Assembly (NCBI RefSeq): GCF_014333615.1
Contig: NZ_JACSCY010000012.1
Coordinates: 97,845 to 161,844, forward strand
Length of the DNA stretch: 64,000 nucleotides
Direction of reading: 5' to 3'
Source: Hymenobacter citatus
GTDB taxonomy: Bacteria; Bacteroidota; Bacteroidia; Cytophagales; Hymenobacteraceae
A program made the position numbers and the translations under genes. Each line of letters starts with the position of its first letter. The stretch's first letter is position 1. Positions 1 to 9,263 of the stretch are shown here, one piece after another. The notes below the pieces were generated by a model. The model searched no databases. It was not told where the DNA came from and saw nothing but the letters and a program-made list of their open reading frames with translations.

Positions 1-173
1 GCAAGGTAGGCCGCCTGAAGCTGCCCGTGGAAGTGTGGCAGCGCGGCGGCACCTGGACGTTCCGCTACCCTTCTACCTCGCCCTTGGCCCTGGTGCTGCT
101 CAACCCCGACAATCTGCTACCCGACGTGAACCCCAATAACAACTATTGGCTCCCAATGGAGCTGGGTAAATAA
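1..173 (+). CDS. C-terminal end of an M1-like metallopeptidase (partial)
   Basis: The window opens inside a gene. Reading from base 3 gives an open frame that ends with TAA at 171-173, about 56 residues. The tail has the pattern PVEVWQRGGTWTFRYP followed by LLPDVNPNNNYW. Many Bacteroidota M1 family aminopeptidases end with this kind of segment: a beta-strand module, then 'DP..LPD.N..NN.W'. The catalytic HExxH region would lie upstream of the window, so the family call rests on the tail alone. A 23-bp inverted repeat begins at the stop codon. Confidence 0.55.
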   Translation, partial: KVGRLKLPVEVWQRGGTWTFRYPSTSPLALVLLNPDNLLPDVNPNNNYWLPMELGK

Positions 174-283
174 TATTTCTCGCAGTGTTTCGCAGAGGTA
201 GAGGCAGAGGTTCGCAATGCTGAATAGCTATTTGCGCTACAACACTTCGAATCTTTGCATCTGCGAAACACTGCGAGAAATAT
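173..283. repeat. Inverted repeat, 23-bp arms, between convergent genes
   Basis: The left arm (173-195, core CTCGCAGTGTTTCGCAG) and right arm (261-283) are perfect reverse complements separated by 65 bases. The arms touch the stop codons of the upstream plus-strand gene and of the minus-strand gene that ends at 283. A transcript from either side would fold into a long hairpin here, so it could act as a bidirectional terminator. It may also be a copy of a dispersed palindromic element. Confidence 0.75.
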
Positions 284-741
284 CAGAGGTCATCTTTCCG
301 AAACCGCCTTTTACTCAGCTCATAGCCGATAATGGCCGGCACATAAAACGTAACGTCGGCTGCAAGCTTGGCCAGCAGGACGCCTCCGGCGAAGTTGCCA
401 ACCCACAGTGGCATATAGTATAGGAGGGTAGGACGAATCAGAAAGCTGTCGAGCACTTCGGCCACGCCAAACTCCACTACCAGTGCCCGTAGGTTGTGCA
501 GCAAATCGGGTATAGCGTAGGAGCGGCCAGCGGCGTGGCAGCGGCGTTGGGCGATGCGGATGTCGCGCACCAATATCAGGCCGAAGTAGGCCACGTTGCC
601 GGCCCAGGTGGCCGCCAGCGCCGCCGTGATGCGCTGCTGGGTAAGCGCGTAGGCCAGGGCGGCGCCCACCAGCGTGGCCACCACCGATGCCAGCTCGGCC
701 GGCAGGTAGCGCCGCAGCCACTCGCGTACTTTTTGCCGCAT
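283..741 (-). CDS. Small integral membrane protein, unknown function
   Basis: This is a 152-residue protein with a short basic N-terminus (MRQKVREWLRRYLP) and about three to four hydrophobic segments (near residues 17-33, 43-58, 100-120 and 125-140). Basic residues cluster in the first loop and at the C-terminus (SKRRFRKDD), which suggests a cytoplasmic tail. I do not recognise a family. The ATG at 741 is the natural start because the hydrophobic segment follows directly. It converges with the M1-like gene and diverges from the gene at 900. Confidence 0.7.
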   Translation of the reverse strand: MRQKVREWLRRYLPAELASVVATLVGAALAYALTQQRITAALAATWAGNVAYFGLILVRDIRIAQRRCHAAGRSYAIPDLLHNLRALVVEFGVAEVLDSFLIRPTLLYYMPLWVGNFAGGVLLAKLAADVTFYVPAIIGYELSKRRFRKDDL

Positions 742-899
742 AGGGTAGGGGTAGGCCGGGGCCGGGAAAGGCCATTCGGTGGGTCAGAATTGGTGGTCGA
801 AGATAATGCCGCTATCTTGCCGGCTTAATGGGCGGCCTGCAACAGCCGCCGGAAACTGCCCGTAGAAAAACCGTTTTTCCTTCTTCAATTTCCCTGATC

Positions 900-1235
900 A
901 TGTCTGTTACCTCCGATATCGAAAACACCATTGCCGCCATGGACAACGACCTGCACCGCGTGGATGCCACCGGTCTGCTCGACCAGTGGATCAACCGTCT
1001 GCAAGGCTTCGATGGCAAAATTAGCGCTTCCCTCGTGGACGAAATGCGCCACCTGCGCGGCATGATTAGCGGCTCTACCAGCAGCGACATCACCAAAATT
1101 GCCGATTCCCTGCAAAACCTTTCCAACCTCACGGCCCAGGCTGCCTACGACGGCCACAGCTTCGCCTACGATGCCCTGCGTCACCTCAACCAGAAGCTCG
1201 CCTCCGCCGCCGGCCAAATCCGCACGGGGCTGTAA
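900..1235 (+). CDS. Small helical protein, unknown function
   Basis: This 111-residue soluble protein appears almost all alpha-helical, with amphipathic stretches (for example LLDQWINRLQGFDGKISASL and IADSLQNLSNLTAQAAYDG). There is no signal peptide and no cysteine. The ATG at 900 is chosen because sequence upstream of it in the same frame (from 828) is low-quality and overlaps the likely promoter. No family is recognised; the helical pattern would suit a small bundle or a binding partner. A perfect 26-bp hairpin follows the stop. Confidence 0.7.
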   Translation: MSVTSDIENTIAAMDNDLHRVDATGLLDQWINRLQGFDGKISASLVDEMRHLRGMISGSTSSDITKIADSLQNLSNLTAQAAYDGHSFAYDALRHLNQKLASAAGQIRTGL

Positions 1236-1268
1236 GGAGATAGTGAGTTGTAAGGGTTGAGTTAAGCA

Positions 1269-1322
1269 AAGAAAACCCGTCTGTCCTCCTGAGCTTGCTC
1301 AGGAGGACAGACGGGTTTTCTT
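1269..1322. terminator. Bidirectional terminator hairpin
   Basis: A perfect 26-bp stem (1269-1294 with 1297-1322) has a two-base loop and A- and T-tracts at its two ends (AAGAAAACCCG ... CGGGTTTTCTT). It sits exactly between the convergent genes ending at 1235 and 1325, so it can terminate both. Confidence 0.85.
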
Positions 1323-1324
1323 GT

Positions 1325-3274
1325 TCAATTTTTGCCTGCTTGAAAAGGCGAGGCGGGCAGGCCGGCTTTGTTGTAGAGGTTGGGGTAAGGGCTGTTGCTC
1401 CAGTCGTAGCGCACGGCCTGGGGTTGCGGCACTTCTTTGCTTGTGAGCACCAGCGTGTTGCCTTCCAAGCGGCCCTGCGCCCAGTGGAATTTGTGGTCGG
1501 TGCCAGCCAGGGCAAAACCTTTGAGGTAGGGCCCGTTGGTATCTTTCAGCACCAGACCACCGCCGAGGTTGGCAAATGTGAGACGGACGGTGTTGCCCTT
1601 GGTTTCCATCTTCTCCAGGGTAGGGCCGCTGTACACCACGTTCTTGTCGCCATAGGCCACGTGGCGGGCGGCCAGGGCCAGCCGGCGCCCCACTTCCTGC
1701 TTGTTGCGGGGGTGAATGTTGTTGGGGTCGCCAATGTCGATGGCCACGGCCATGCCGGTGCTCGGTAGGTCCAGGGTCTGGCGCTGAGCCTCACGCAGCT
1801 CCGCCCACTCGTAGTCGGCGGGCTGGTCCTGGTCGGGCTGAAAATTGGCTAGCTGCACGAATAGGAACGGAAAGTCGCCCTCATTCCAGCGCGTGCGCCA
1901 GTCCCGAATCATGGTTGGGAACAGGGTCTGGTACTGCGCGGCGCGGCTCGTGTTGCTCTCGCCCTGGTACCAGATAACGCCTTTGATAGTGTACGGAATC
2001 AGTGGAGCAATCATACCGTTGTATAGCGCCGTGGGCTCGTTTTGCGCACCGCCAGGGAAGGGGTTGGGCGGCGCCAACCGATTGTCTACCCCCACGTGGT
2101 AGCGCCAGTCGCCGGCGAGGGGTAGGGTGCGGGTGGCGGTGGTGAGGTGCAGGTCTTCGGGCTTGCCCCAGATGCCGCCGCCCTGCCCAAAATCGAGCAC
2201 GCGCACGGCAATGGTGTTGCGGCCTGCTTTCACCAGCGCGGCGGGCACGGCATACGCACGGGGCGTGGCATAGCCATTAGTAGTGCCTACCAGCGCGCCG
2301 TTGAACCAGGTAGAATCGGCGTCGTCCACCATGCTTAGGTGCAGCGTCAGCGGCTTGCCGGCCTCGGCGGCCGTCAGGTCCACCTCTTTGCGAAACCACA
2401 CCGCGCCATCGAGCCCGGCCATGTCGGCATGTTGCTCCCACGCGCCGGGTAGGGGCATGGTAGGCCAATCAGTGGTTGCTACATCGGTCGCCGACCACGG
2501 CGCGTGCCCGGCGGCGCGGCCCTGGTCGTGGGCGGCGGGGGTGCGCTGCCACTGTGCCAGCTGCGCCGCATACGCCTGCTGCCGCTGCTCAAGGTCGCCG
2601 TTCGAGGCGGCAGCTACTTTGCTTTTGAAGTCGGGTAGGGTGCCCAGGGCCTCGACGCTGGTCCAGGCCTCGGCCGGCGTACCGCCCCATTCCGACGAAA
2701 TCAGCCCGATGGGCACGTGGTACTGCTGCTGCAAATCGCGCCCGAAGAAGTAGGCCACGGCCGAGAAATCCGCCGCCGTTTTGGGGGTGCACGGGCGCCA
2801 GCCATTGCCACCGAAATCGGTTTTCGGGGCGCTGGCTACCACGTTGGGCACATCCAGCAGCCGGATGGTAGGGAAGTTAGCCGCCGCAATTTCCTGAGCG
2901 CTGTTGTTGGCATCGCGCAGCGGCCACTCCATGTTCGACTGCCCCGAGGCCAGCCACACGTCGCCTACCAGCACGTCGTGCACCGTGATGGTGTTTTGGC
3001 CTTTCACTACCAGCTCGTAGGGCCCGCCGGCCGGCGTGGCGGGCAGCTGCACCGTCCATTTGCCCTCGGCGCCGGTGGGGGTAGCCTTGTATGTTTTGCC
3101 TTTGAACGTGACTGTCACGGTTTCCCCGGCATCGGCCCAGCCCCAAAGGGGTAGGGGCTTATCGCGCTGCAACACCATGTGGTCGCCTACCAGCTTGGGC
3201 AGGCGCACGGCGGCTTGGGTAGCGGTAGCGGCCAGGGTGGCGGCTGTCAGAATTGGTAGGAGAAACAGGCGCAT
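1325..3274 (-). CDS. Sialate O-acetylesterase-like SGNH hydrolase
   Basis: This 649-residue secreted esterase is predicted to remove O-acetyl groups from sialic acids or other acetylated glycans. A signal peptide ([21 protein letters not shown]) leads into an N-terminal beta domain (residues about 22-105). The SGNH block starts at residue 109 with [11 protein letters not shown], where Ser113 is the expected nucleophile. A jelly-roll-like domain is inserted at about 270-390 ([20 protein letters not shown]), and the hydrolase fold then resumes with VIWYQGESN. The late [13 protein letters not shown] holds the expected catalytic His. This order matches the Bacteroidota 9-O-acetylesterase family. 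The gene stands alone between a terminator and a palindromic repeat. Confidence 0.9.
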   Translation of the reverse strand: MRLFLLPILTAATLAATATQAAVRLPKLVGDHMVLQRDKPLPLWGWADAGETVTVTFKGKTYKATPTGAEGKWTVQLPATPAGGPYELVVKGQNTITVHDVLVGDVWLASGQSNMEWPLRDANNSAQEIAAANFPTIRLLDVPNVVASAPKTDFGGNGWRPCTPKTAADFSAVAYFFGRDLQQQYHVPIGLISSEWGGTPAEAWTSVEALGTLPDFKSKVAAASNGDLEQRQQAYAAQLAQWQRTPAAHDQGRAAGHAPWSATDVATTDWPTMPLPGAWEQHADMAGLDGAVWFRKEVDLTAAEAGKPLTLHLSMVDDADSTWFNGALVGTTNGYATPRAYAVPAALVKAGRNTIAVRVLDFGQGGGIWGKPEDLHLTTATRTLPLAGDWRYHVGVDNRLAPPNPFPGGAQNEPTALYNGMIAPLIPYTIKGVIWYQGESNTSRAAQYQTLFPTMIRDWRTRWNEGDFPFLFVQLANFQPDQDQPADYEWAELREAQRQTLDLPSTGMAVAIDIGDPNNIHPRNKQEVGRRLALAARHVAYGDKNVVYSGPTLEKMETKGNTVRLTFANLGGGLVLKDTNGPYLKGFALAGTDHKFHWAQGRLEGNTLVLTSKEVPQPQAVRYDWSNSPYPNLYNKAGLPASPFQAGKN

Positions 3275-3340
3275 AGGTGGCTGAAAGTGGCAGGACGTGT
3301 GGGGAGGTAGGGTATTGGAGTCGTCTAAAATGTCATAAGG

Positions 3341-3434
3341 TCATCCTGCTAAGCTTGTCGAAGCATCTCGCGTGCTGATGTTGGAGTTACTATCTGCCAT
3401 CAGCACGCGAGATGCTTCGACAAGCTCAGCATGA
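3341..3434. repeat. Long palindromic repeat, CATCTCGCGTGCTGA type
   Basis: Left arm 3341-3380 pairs with 3398-3434 (core AAGCATCTCGCGTGCTGATG). The outer ends resemble TCATCCTG...CAGCATGA. A related copy lies at 26793-26925. It sits between the promoter of the esterase and the stop of the lipoprotein gene. Confidence 0.8.
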
Positions 3435-3480
3435 CGGTCATTGTACTCACATGTCACATCATCTATTTCAAACTACGCAT

Positions 3481-3972
3481 TTATTGGCTCAGCACCACCC
3501 GCATCTTAAACTCCCTGGTCAACCCAGCCTCCGTGCGCAGATTGTGGGTAATGCGCAGCGTGTACGTGCCATCCTGCGGGGTAGGTACGGAAACGGTAGT
3601 GCCGAACGGCCCCTGCGCCTCCCCACCCGGCCGAATCACCTGGGCGAAGCGAATGTTCGGCAAAGAATCCGGAGCAATGAGCGTAGCCGACAGGCGGTGC
3701 TTGCCCTGCACCGGCACCCGCACCAGCATTTCCTGATTGACCGTTTTCAGTTCGCCCAGCATGGTCACGGCGCTGTCGCCGGCCGGAATGGTAAGCGTGG
3801 CGGTGCTGTCGGCGCGGGCGTCGATGGGCGCTGGGGTAGTGGTGGCGGCGGCAGCAGCAGCTGGTGTATCAGTGGTTTCGGCTGGCGTGGTAGCGGTTTC
3901 GGGGTTGCTGCTGCACGCTGCCGTGCAGAGCGTGAGGCCCAGACAGAGCCAGTTGTTTAGGATCTTTTTCAA
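3481..3972 (-). CDS. Lipoprotein of unknown function
   Basis: This 163-residue protein begins MKKILNNWLCLGLTLCTAAC. The lipobox TAAC implies that it is cleaved and lipidated at Cys20. A Thr/Ala/Pro-rich linker (residues 21-60) then leads to a C-terminal beta domain with regular strands (MLVRVPVQGKHRLSATLIA, DGTYTLRITHNL). That domain resembles small beta-sandwich folds, but I cannot assign a family. It lies 54 bp downstream of the gamma-glutamyltransferase gene in the same direction and may share its transcript. Confidence 0.75.
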   Translation of the reverse strand: MKKILNNWLCLGLTLCTAACSSNPETATTPAETTDTPAAAAAATTTPAPIDARADSTATLTIPAGDSAVTMLGELKTVNQEMLVRVPVQGKHRLSATLIAPDSLPNIRFAQVIRPGGEAQGPFGTTVSVPTPQDGTYTLRITHNLRTEAGLTREFKMRVVLSQ

Positions 3973-4026
3973 AGGGAGGAGAATAAGAGAAATTACTTCC
4001 GCAGAGGTGGGTGCGCAGTCGACCTA

Positions 4027-5772
4027 CTAATAGCCCGCCGCTGTGTCGTCGCCCCGCGGGTCGGCACCGCCTTCCAGGCGGCCATCGGGCAGCACCCGGA
4101 TGGCTTCTACGCGGCCCCAGGCGGCGCGGGGCGCCAGCTTGTAGCCGTGGGCGCGCAGCGTGTCGGCAGCGGCCGGAATCAGGGCGTTCTGCTCCACGTC
4201 TATCTGGTCGGGCAGCCACTGATGGTGCAGGCGCGGAGCGGCCACGGCTTGCTGGGGATTGAAGCCGTAATCCACCACATTCAGAATAGTTTGTAACACG
4301 CTGGTAATGATAGTGCTACCGCCAGGGGTGCCCACCACCAGCTTCAACTGTCCGTTCTGCGTGAGAATAGCCGGCGTCATACTAGACAACATGCGCTTGC
4401 CGGGCTGAATGGCGTTGGCCGTGCCGCCCACCAGGCCGTAGGCGTTGGGCGTGCCGGCCTTGCTGCTGAAATCGTCCATTTCGTTGTTCAGAATAAAGCC
4501 CGCACCGGCCACCACCACCTTGCTGCCATAGGCACCGTTGAGGGTAGTGGTGCACGACACCGCATTGCCCTGGGTATCCACAATGTTGTAATGCGTGGTC
4601 TGGTCCGACTCGTAGCCGGGTAGGCCCGCGCCGGCCTGCACCTGGGCACTGGGTGTGGCGCGCACGGGTAGGGTAGTAGCCATGCGCTGCCGGTTGTAGG
4701 CCGAGTCGAGGAGTTGCGGCACCGGCACGCGGCCGAAATCCGGGTCGCCGAGGTAGGTGGCGCGGTCGGCATACACGCGCCGTTCGGCCTCCGTTACCAC
4801 GTGTACCTGCTGGGGCGTGTGCCAGCCCATGCGGCCCAGGTCGTAGGGTTGCAGCATTTGCAGCATTTGCAGCAGCGCCACGCCGCCGCTGCTGGGCGGC
4901 GGAAAGGTCAGCACGTCGTAGCCGCGGTACTGGCCGTGCAGGGGCGTGCGCCACTTGGGCTGATAGTCGGCCAAGTCTTGCTTGGTAATCAGGCCCTTGC
5001 CACGCTGCATCTCCGCCACCACCAAATCGGCGGTCTGGCCTTGGTAGAAGCCGGCGCGGCCCTGGTCGCGGATGCGGGAGAGGGTCTGGGCCAGGTCGGG
5101 GTAGGTGATGATGTCGCCTTCGGCCCAGGTGCCATTGGTCTTGATGTACGCCGCGGTGGGTGTGAACTTGGCAAACTCGGCACGGGTACGGTTGAGGCCA
5201 GCCGCCTCTTTACTAGTCAGCCGCAAGCCCTTCGCTGCCAGATCCACAGCGGGCTGCACTACCTCACGCCAGGGCAGCTTGCCCAGCTTCTGGTGCAGGG
5301 CCTCCATGCCGGCCACGGTGCCGGGTACGCCCACCGCCAGGTGGCCCAGGGTGCTGCGGTTGGGCACTACATTTCCCTGGGCATCGAGGTACATATCCCG
5401 CGTGGCAGCGGCGGGGGCAGTTTCCCGAAAGTCGAGGGCGCCTTCCTGCCCGTTGGCGCCGTGGTAGAGCAGAAAGCCGCCGCCGCCAATGTTGCCGGCC
5501 ACGGGTAGGGCCACAGCCAAAGCAAACTGCACAGCCACCGCTGCATCGTAGGCGTTGCCGCCCTTCTGCAAAATCTCTACCCCGATGCGCGTAGCCTCCG
5601 GGTGCGCCGATACTACCATAACTTTATCCGTGACGACCGGCGAAACAGCAGGCGGACGGGCCGCCAGCGACAGTGGGGCCACGGCCACGGTAGGGGCGGT
5701 GAATGGGGTGGTACGGCCGGTAGAGCAGGCGGTTAGCGCGACCAGCGCCAACGGGAGCAAACGAACTTTCAT
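4027..5772 (-). CDS. ggt: Gamma-glutamyltransferase
   Basis: This 581-residue enzyme transfers or hydrolyses gamma-glutamyl groups, chiefly of glutathione, outside the cytoplasm. The N-terminus MKVRLLPLALVALTACSTG looks like a lipoprotein signal with Cys16. The large-subunit region carries VVSAHPEATRIGVEILQKGG and ANIGGGGFLL-like strands (AGNIGGGGFLLYHG). Self-cleavage is expected before the Thr in SCTTTLNGAYGS, and that Thr becomes the nucleophile of the small subunit. MLSSMTPAIL and VGTPGGSTIIT supply the usual oxyanion and substrate-binding loops. The length fits the family. Regulation is not evident. Confidence 0.93.
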   Translation of the reverse strand: MKVRLLPLALVALTACSTGRTTPFTAPTVAVAPLSLAARPPAVSPVVTDKVMVVSAHPEATRIGVEILQKGGNAYDAAVAVQFALAVALPVAGNIGGGGFLLYHGANGQEGALDFRETAPAAATRDMYLDAQGNVVPNRSTLGHLAVGVPGTVAGMEALHQKLGKLPWREVVQPAVDLAAKGLRLTSKEAAGLNRTRAEFAKFTPTAAYIKTNGTWAEGDIITYPDLAQTLSRIRDQGRAGFYQGQTADLVVAEMQRGKGLITKQDLADYQPKWRTPLHGQYRGYDVLTFPPPSSGGVALLQMLQMLQPYDLGRMGWHTPQQVHVVTEAERRVYADRATYLGDPDFGRVPVPQLLDSAYNRQRMATTLPVRATPSAQVQAGAGLPGYESDQTTHYNIVDTQGNAVSCTTTLNGAYGSKVVVAGAGFILNNEMDDFSSKAGTPNAYGLVGGTANAIQPGKRMLSSMTPAILTQNGQLKLVVGTPGGSTIITSVLQTILNVVDYGFNPQQAVAAPRLHHQWLPDQIDVEQNALIPAAADTLRAHGYKLAPRAAWGRVEAIRVLPDGRLEGGADPRGDDTAAGY

Positions 5773-5846
5773 GTGGGGAAGGTAAGAGATGGTCAGGGTT
5801 TGTCCTACCCCGTCGATGCGAAAAGGTAAGTTGCCGCAAATACAAC

Positions 5847-5878
5847 TTGGTAAAGGAATAGTTTGCCGCTTATATTTA
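5847..5878 (+). promoter_or_regulatory. Probable Bacteroidota promoter
   Basis: TTG at 5847-5849 is followed after 21 bases by TATATTTA at 5871-5878, which matches the TAnnTTTG consensus at seven of eight bases. It lies 38 bases before the ATG of the small gene at 5916. It faces away from ggt. Confidence 0.45.
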
Positions 5879-5915
5879 GTGCGTCAAGCAGGATAAAGCC
5901 CTGCTGAATAGGTAT

Positions 5916-6344
5916 ATGTGTTTCGATGAGTTAGAATATGTTCGGGAAGTACCGGGCCTGATAATAAGTTATGACCGAACAAACCAGTGGATTTATGCTG
6001 ACTGGCACGGCGAGCATACACCGGAGTCTTCGGCCGTAGCCTGCCAGCTACTGCTGGAAGTAGCACAGGAAAGGCGCTGCGCCAAAATCCTGAACGATAA
6101 CTCCAACATTACCCGCAGTACCGCTCGGATTACGGACGTGGGTTGGCAATGGATGCATGACATCTATGCAACAGGTGTATACTACTTTGTGTGGGTAAGC
6201 CCAACGTCAGCAATGGATGAAGAGATGCGCGAAAATGCGCTGCGTTCCAGCAGACGCCCCTTTGTGGTAGCCTTTCCTGACCTTGCTTCGGCGTGCAGCT
6301 GGTTGCTCCGACAAGTCGTTCCCAAGGAGCAAGTAGACGGGTAG
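5916..6344 (+). CDS. Small STAS/SpoIIAA-like paralogue A
   Basis: This 142-residue cytoplasmic protein has no signal peptide. It shares a clear pattern with the protein at 11169: I(I/V)S.D...QW(I/L)Y..W.GE, then a central KILND(N/S)S, then a C-terminal helix ending in W(L)L. Alternating short strands and helices, with the conserved KILND turn, suggest an STAS or SpoIIAA-like fold. That fold is an inference from pattern. Two copies 5 kb apart on the same strand point to a lineage-specific family. One copy adjoins ggt and glgB, the other adjoins a glycosyltransferase-like gene. Function is unknown. Confidence 0.7.
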   Translation: MCFDELEYVREVPGLIISYDRTNQWIYADWHGEHTPESSAVACQLLLEVAQERRCAKILNDNSNITRSTARITDVGWQWMHDIYATGVYYFVWVSPTSAMDEEMRENALRSSRRPFVVAFPDLASACSWLLRQVVPKEQVDG

Positions 6345-6390
6345 GAAGGACCCGCGGCCAACCGTACGCGCCGCAATTCGTTGGTAGTCG

Positions 6391-6398
6391 TAGCTTTG
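6391..6398 (+). promoter_or_regulatory. Possible -7 element before glgB
   Basis: TAGCTTTG matches the Bacteroidota TAnnTTTG element exactly and lies 20 bases before the glgB start codon. I see no convincing TTG about 20 bases upstream, so this is tentative. Confidence 0.35.
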
Positions 6399-6418
6399 CT
6401 ATTCAACCCTTTTCTGCC

Positions 6419-8479
6419 ATGACCACCACCGAAACGACCGAGCCTACGCCCGCTGCGCCTACCCTTCCCCTTGTTGCGCAAGACCCCTGGCTGACGCCCT
6501 ATGAGCCGGTGCTGCTGGCGCGCCAACAGCGGCTGCGCCAGCGCCTACACGAAATTGAGGCGCAGTATGAGTCGCTGAGCAAGTTTGCCCAAGCGCACGA
6601 GCGCCTGGGCCTCAACTACGACGGTCGTCGCCGGGGCTACTGGTACCGCGAGTGGGCACCGGCCGCCGATGCCCTCTCCCTCATTGGCGACTTCAACGGC
6701 TGGGACCGGCAGGCCACGCCCCTAGAGAAAGGTCCGGACGGCGTATGGGAGCGGTTCTTTCCGGACCGCGAGTACCGCGACCGACTCACGCATGGCAGCC
6801 GCTACAAGGTGCACGTGGTAACTTGGCGCGAGGCCAAAGACCGCCTACCCGCCTATCTGCGCCGCGCCGTGCAGGACGACGAAACCAAGGATTTCGCCGC
6901 CCAGGTGTGGCGCCCCGAGCAGCCCTTTCGCTGGACCGACCAGAAGTTTCGGGTGTCGAACTACGTGCGCGAGCCGTTCATTTACGAGTGCCACGTGGGC
7001 ATGGCCACCGAGGAGGGCCGCATTGGCACCTACCTGGAGTTTGCCGATACGGTGCTGCCCCGCGTGCAGGCTTTGGGCTACAATTGCATTCAGCTGATGG
7101 CCGTGATGGAGCACCCCTACTACGGCTCGTTTGGCTACCACGTGGCCAACTTCTTCGGGGTGTCGTCGCGATTTGGTACGCCCGAGGAGCTGAAGCACCT
7201 GGTGAACGAGGCGCACCGTCGCGGCATTGCGGTGCTGCTGGACGTGGTGCACTCCCACGCCGTGAAAAACGAAGCCGAGGGCCTGGCGAACTTCGATGGC
7301 TCGGGCGGGCAGTATTTTCACCAGGGCGGCCGGGGCGAGCACCCGGGCTGGGACTCCCGCCTGTTCGACTACGGTAAGCCCGAGGTGCAGCAGTTCTTGC
7401 TCAGTAACTTACGCTACTGGCTGGAGGAGTTTCACTTCGACGGCTTCCGGTTCGATGGCGTGACCAGCATGCTCTACCACCACCACGGCGAGGGGGTAGG
7501 GTTTGGCGACTACAGCCAATATTTTGGGCCGGAGGTAGATGATGATGCCGTGCTCTACCTGCAACTGGCGGCCTCGCTGGTGCGCGAGCAGAAGCGCAGC
7601 GCTCTTCTGATTGCAGAGGATATGAGCGGGATGCCCGGCCTGTGCCGGCCTATTAGCGAGGGCGGCATCGGGTTCGACTACCGCCTGGCCATGGGCATTC
7701 CCGACTACTGGATCAAGCTGCTCAAGCACACCCGCGACGAGGACTGGAACCTGCACGACCTCTGGTACACGCTCACCAACCGCCGCCAGGGCGAGAAAAC
7801 AGTAGCCTACGCCGAAAGCCATGATCAAGCCCTGGTAGGCGACAAAACGCTGGCACACTGGCTGATGGATGCCGCCATCTACACTCACATGCAGAAAAAC
7901 GACCCCGACCCCATTGTGGCGCGCGGCATGGCCCTGCATAAGCTCATTCGGATGACTACGCTGGCGTTGGGTGGTGAGGCTTACCTCAACTTCATCGGTA
8001 ATGAGTTTGGGCACCCCGAGTGGGTCGATTTCCCGCGGGCCGGCAACAACTGGAGTCATCACTACGCCCGCCGGCAATGGTCACTGGCCGATAATCCCGA
8101 CCTGAAGTTCCAGTACCTGCAAGCCTTCGACGAGGCGATGGTAGGGCTGGCCCGCGCCGAGCGCCTGCTGGCGGCCGGTCCCGCCCGCGAGCTGAACATC
8201 GACACCACCAACCAAGTGCTGGCCTTCGAGCGGGGCGGCTTGGTGTTTGTGTTCAACTTCCACGTCAATAACAGCGTGCCCGACTACCAGTTCTACGTGC
8301 CCGAGCCCGGCCGCTACCGCCTCCTGCTCAACTCCGACGACGCCCGCTTCGACGGTTTCAGCCGCATCAACGACGACGGCATCTATTTCACCCAACCCGA
8401 CGAAGAAGGCACCGGCCAGCAGCTCAGCATCTACGCCATCAACCGCGCTGTACTGGTGTTTAAGCGGGAAGAGGGGTAG
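6419..8479 (+). CDS. glgB: 1,4-alpha-glucan branching enzyme, eukaryote-like
   Basis: This 686-residue enzyme cuts alpha-1,4-glucan chains and re-attaches them by alpha-1,6 bonds during glycogen synthesis. The N-terminal carbohydrate-binding domain shows YWYREWAPAADALSLIGDFN (about residues 75-95). The (beta/alpha)8 catalytic core carries the nucleophile Asp in FRFDGVTSMLYHHHG (about residue 346), the acid Glu in LLIAEDMSGMPG (about 400) and the third Asp near AESHDQALVGDKT (about 468). The YHHHG context is that of GH13 subfamily 8, the eukaryotic branching enzymes, rather than the usual bacterial GlgB. The ATG at 6419 is used because the upstream in-frame residues are shared with the preceding gene. 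Confidence 0.93.
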   Translation: MTTTETTEPTPAAPTLPLVAQDPWLTPYEPVLLARQQRLRQRLHEIEAQYESLSKFAQAHERLGLNYDGRRRGYWYREWAPAADALSLIGDFNGWDRQATPLEKGPDGVWERFFPDREYRDRLTHGSRYKVHVVTWREAKDRLPAYLRRAVQDDETKDFAAQVWRPEQPFRWTDQKFRVSNYVREPFIYECHVGMATEEGRIGTYLEFADTVLPRVQALGYNCIQLMAVMEHPYYGSFGYHVANFFGVSSRFGTPEELKHLVNEAHRRGIAVLLDVVHSHAVKNEAEGLANFDGSGGQYFHQGGRGEHPGWDSRLFDYGKPEVQQFLLSNLRYWLEEFHFDGFRFDGVTSMLYHHHGEGVGFGDYSQYFGPEVDDDAVLYLQLAASLVREQKRSALLIAEDMSGMPGLCRPISEGGIGFDYRLAMGIPDYWIKLLKHTRDEDWNLHDLWYTLTNRRQGEKTVAYAESHDQALVGDKTLAHWLMDAAIYTHMQKNDPDPIVARGMALHKLIRMTTLALGGEAYLNFIGNEFGHPEWVDFPRAGNNWSHHYARRQWSLADNPDLKFQYLQAFDEAMVGLARAERLLAAGPARELNIDTTNQVLAFERGGLVFVFNFHVNNSVPDYQFYVPEPGRYRLLLNSDDARFDGFSRINDDGIYFTQPDEEGTGQQLSIYAINRAVLVFKREEG

Positions 8480-8510
8480 GGTAGGAGGGTATGGGGGTAT
8501 GGGGGTAGGA

Positions 8511-8620
8511 AGTGTGTCATCCTGAGCGCAGCGAAGGACCTTATTACGATAGAACGACAATCGAAACAACGACTCGTTCTATCGTAATAAGGTCCTTCGC
8601 TGCGCTCAGGATGACACACT
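8511..8620. repeat. Perfect 47-bp palindrome, TCATCCTGAG family
   Basis: Arms 8511-8557 and 8574-8620 are perfect reverse complements around a 16-base loop. The core is TCATCCTGAGCGCAGCGAAG. Read as protein it yields the well-known spurious HPERSEG peptide in both directions. Related copies lie at 20018-20131 and 29832-29932. It separates convergent genes and so can also terminate both. Confidence 0.92.
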
Positions 8621-8675
8621 ATTTCTATTCCTCACACTTTCTACCTTCCCATCCCCACACCCTCGTTACCATTAC

Positions 8676-9128
8676 TCAGTCAAACCGATCCAGAATCTCC
8701 TGAATACGTTGGTGGCGGGCGTCGTTGGTTTTAGCGCGCGCTACCCACTGCGCTAACTCCTTGCGCTCAGGGTAGGAAAGCTTATCAAATTGGGTTTGCA
8801 AACCCGTGCTGCGTAGCGCCTGAGCCAGCGGTTTGGGCAGCTCCAGGGTTTCCTCGGTATCGGGGCGAAGCACAACTTGCACGGTTTCGGGCCAGTTCTT
8901 GTCGATGGCTTTGCGCACCTCCTTGGGTACGCGCAGCTCGTATTCGCCCGGCCCGGCTGGTGTCAGCGACAGGCGAATGGGGAAACCATCCATGGTGCCG
9001 ATGATGGGGAAGGAGCCTTTGGCGCCGTACACCTCCGCCACGTCAAAAGGAATCAGCAGGAATACGCCGCCGTCGGTGTCGTGCAGCTCCAGGGCGGCCT
9101 CGAAAGATTGTTCCAGGGAAGAAGTCAT
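8676..9128 (-). CDS. DUF1905 / YdeI-OmpD-associated domain protein
   Basis: This 150-residue soluble protein has two parts. Residues about 10-90 carry the DUF1905 beta barrel, with GGVFLLIPFDVAEVYGAKG and VKLS-like strands up to GEYELRVPKEVRKAI. Residues about 105-150 carry the YdeI/OmpD-associated helical segment, with SYPERKELAQWVARAKTNDA and R.QRI. These two domains commonly occur together in Bacteroidota, and their function is not known. The ATG at 9128 is chosen because DUF1905 begins right after it. Upstream codons in frame fall into an inverted repeat. Confidence 0.82.
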   Translation of the reverse strand: MTSSLEQSFEAALELHDTDGGVFLLIPFDVAEVYGAKGSFPIIGTMDGFPIRLSLTPAGPGEYELRVPKEVRKAIDKNWPETVQVVLRPDTEETLELPKPLAQALRSTGLQTQFDKLSYPERKELAQWVARAKTNDARHQRIQEILDRFD

Positions 9129-9203
9129 GGCCAAAGATACGGGCGGCCGACTGAATCCAGCCGGCCGCCCGTGTTGCTTCGTTGAGACATGAGACTGTGA
9201 GAC

Positions 9204-9259
9204 GTGAGACATGAGAAGTCGTTCTGGCAAATCCGTCAGAACGACTTCTCATGTCTCAC
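9204..9259. repeat. Inverted repeat, 23-bp arms
   Basis: GTGAGACATGAGAAGTCGTTCTG-type arms at 9204-9226 and 9237-9259 pair perfectly around a 10-base loop. They are preceded by degenerate repeats of the same GAGACATGAGAC words from 9183. The hairpin ends five bases before the stop of the GH43-like gene and could terminate it. Confidence 0.8.
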
Positions 9260-9263
9260 CCAA

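Noticed and set aside
8431..8703. Short frames with HPERSEG peptides
   Set aside because: They come from the 47-bp palindrome; this peptide is a known false translation of such repeats.
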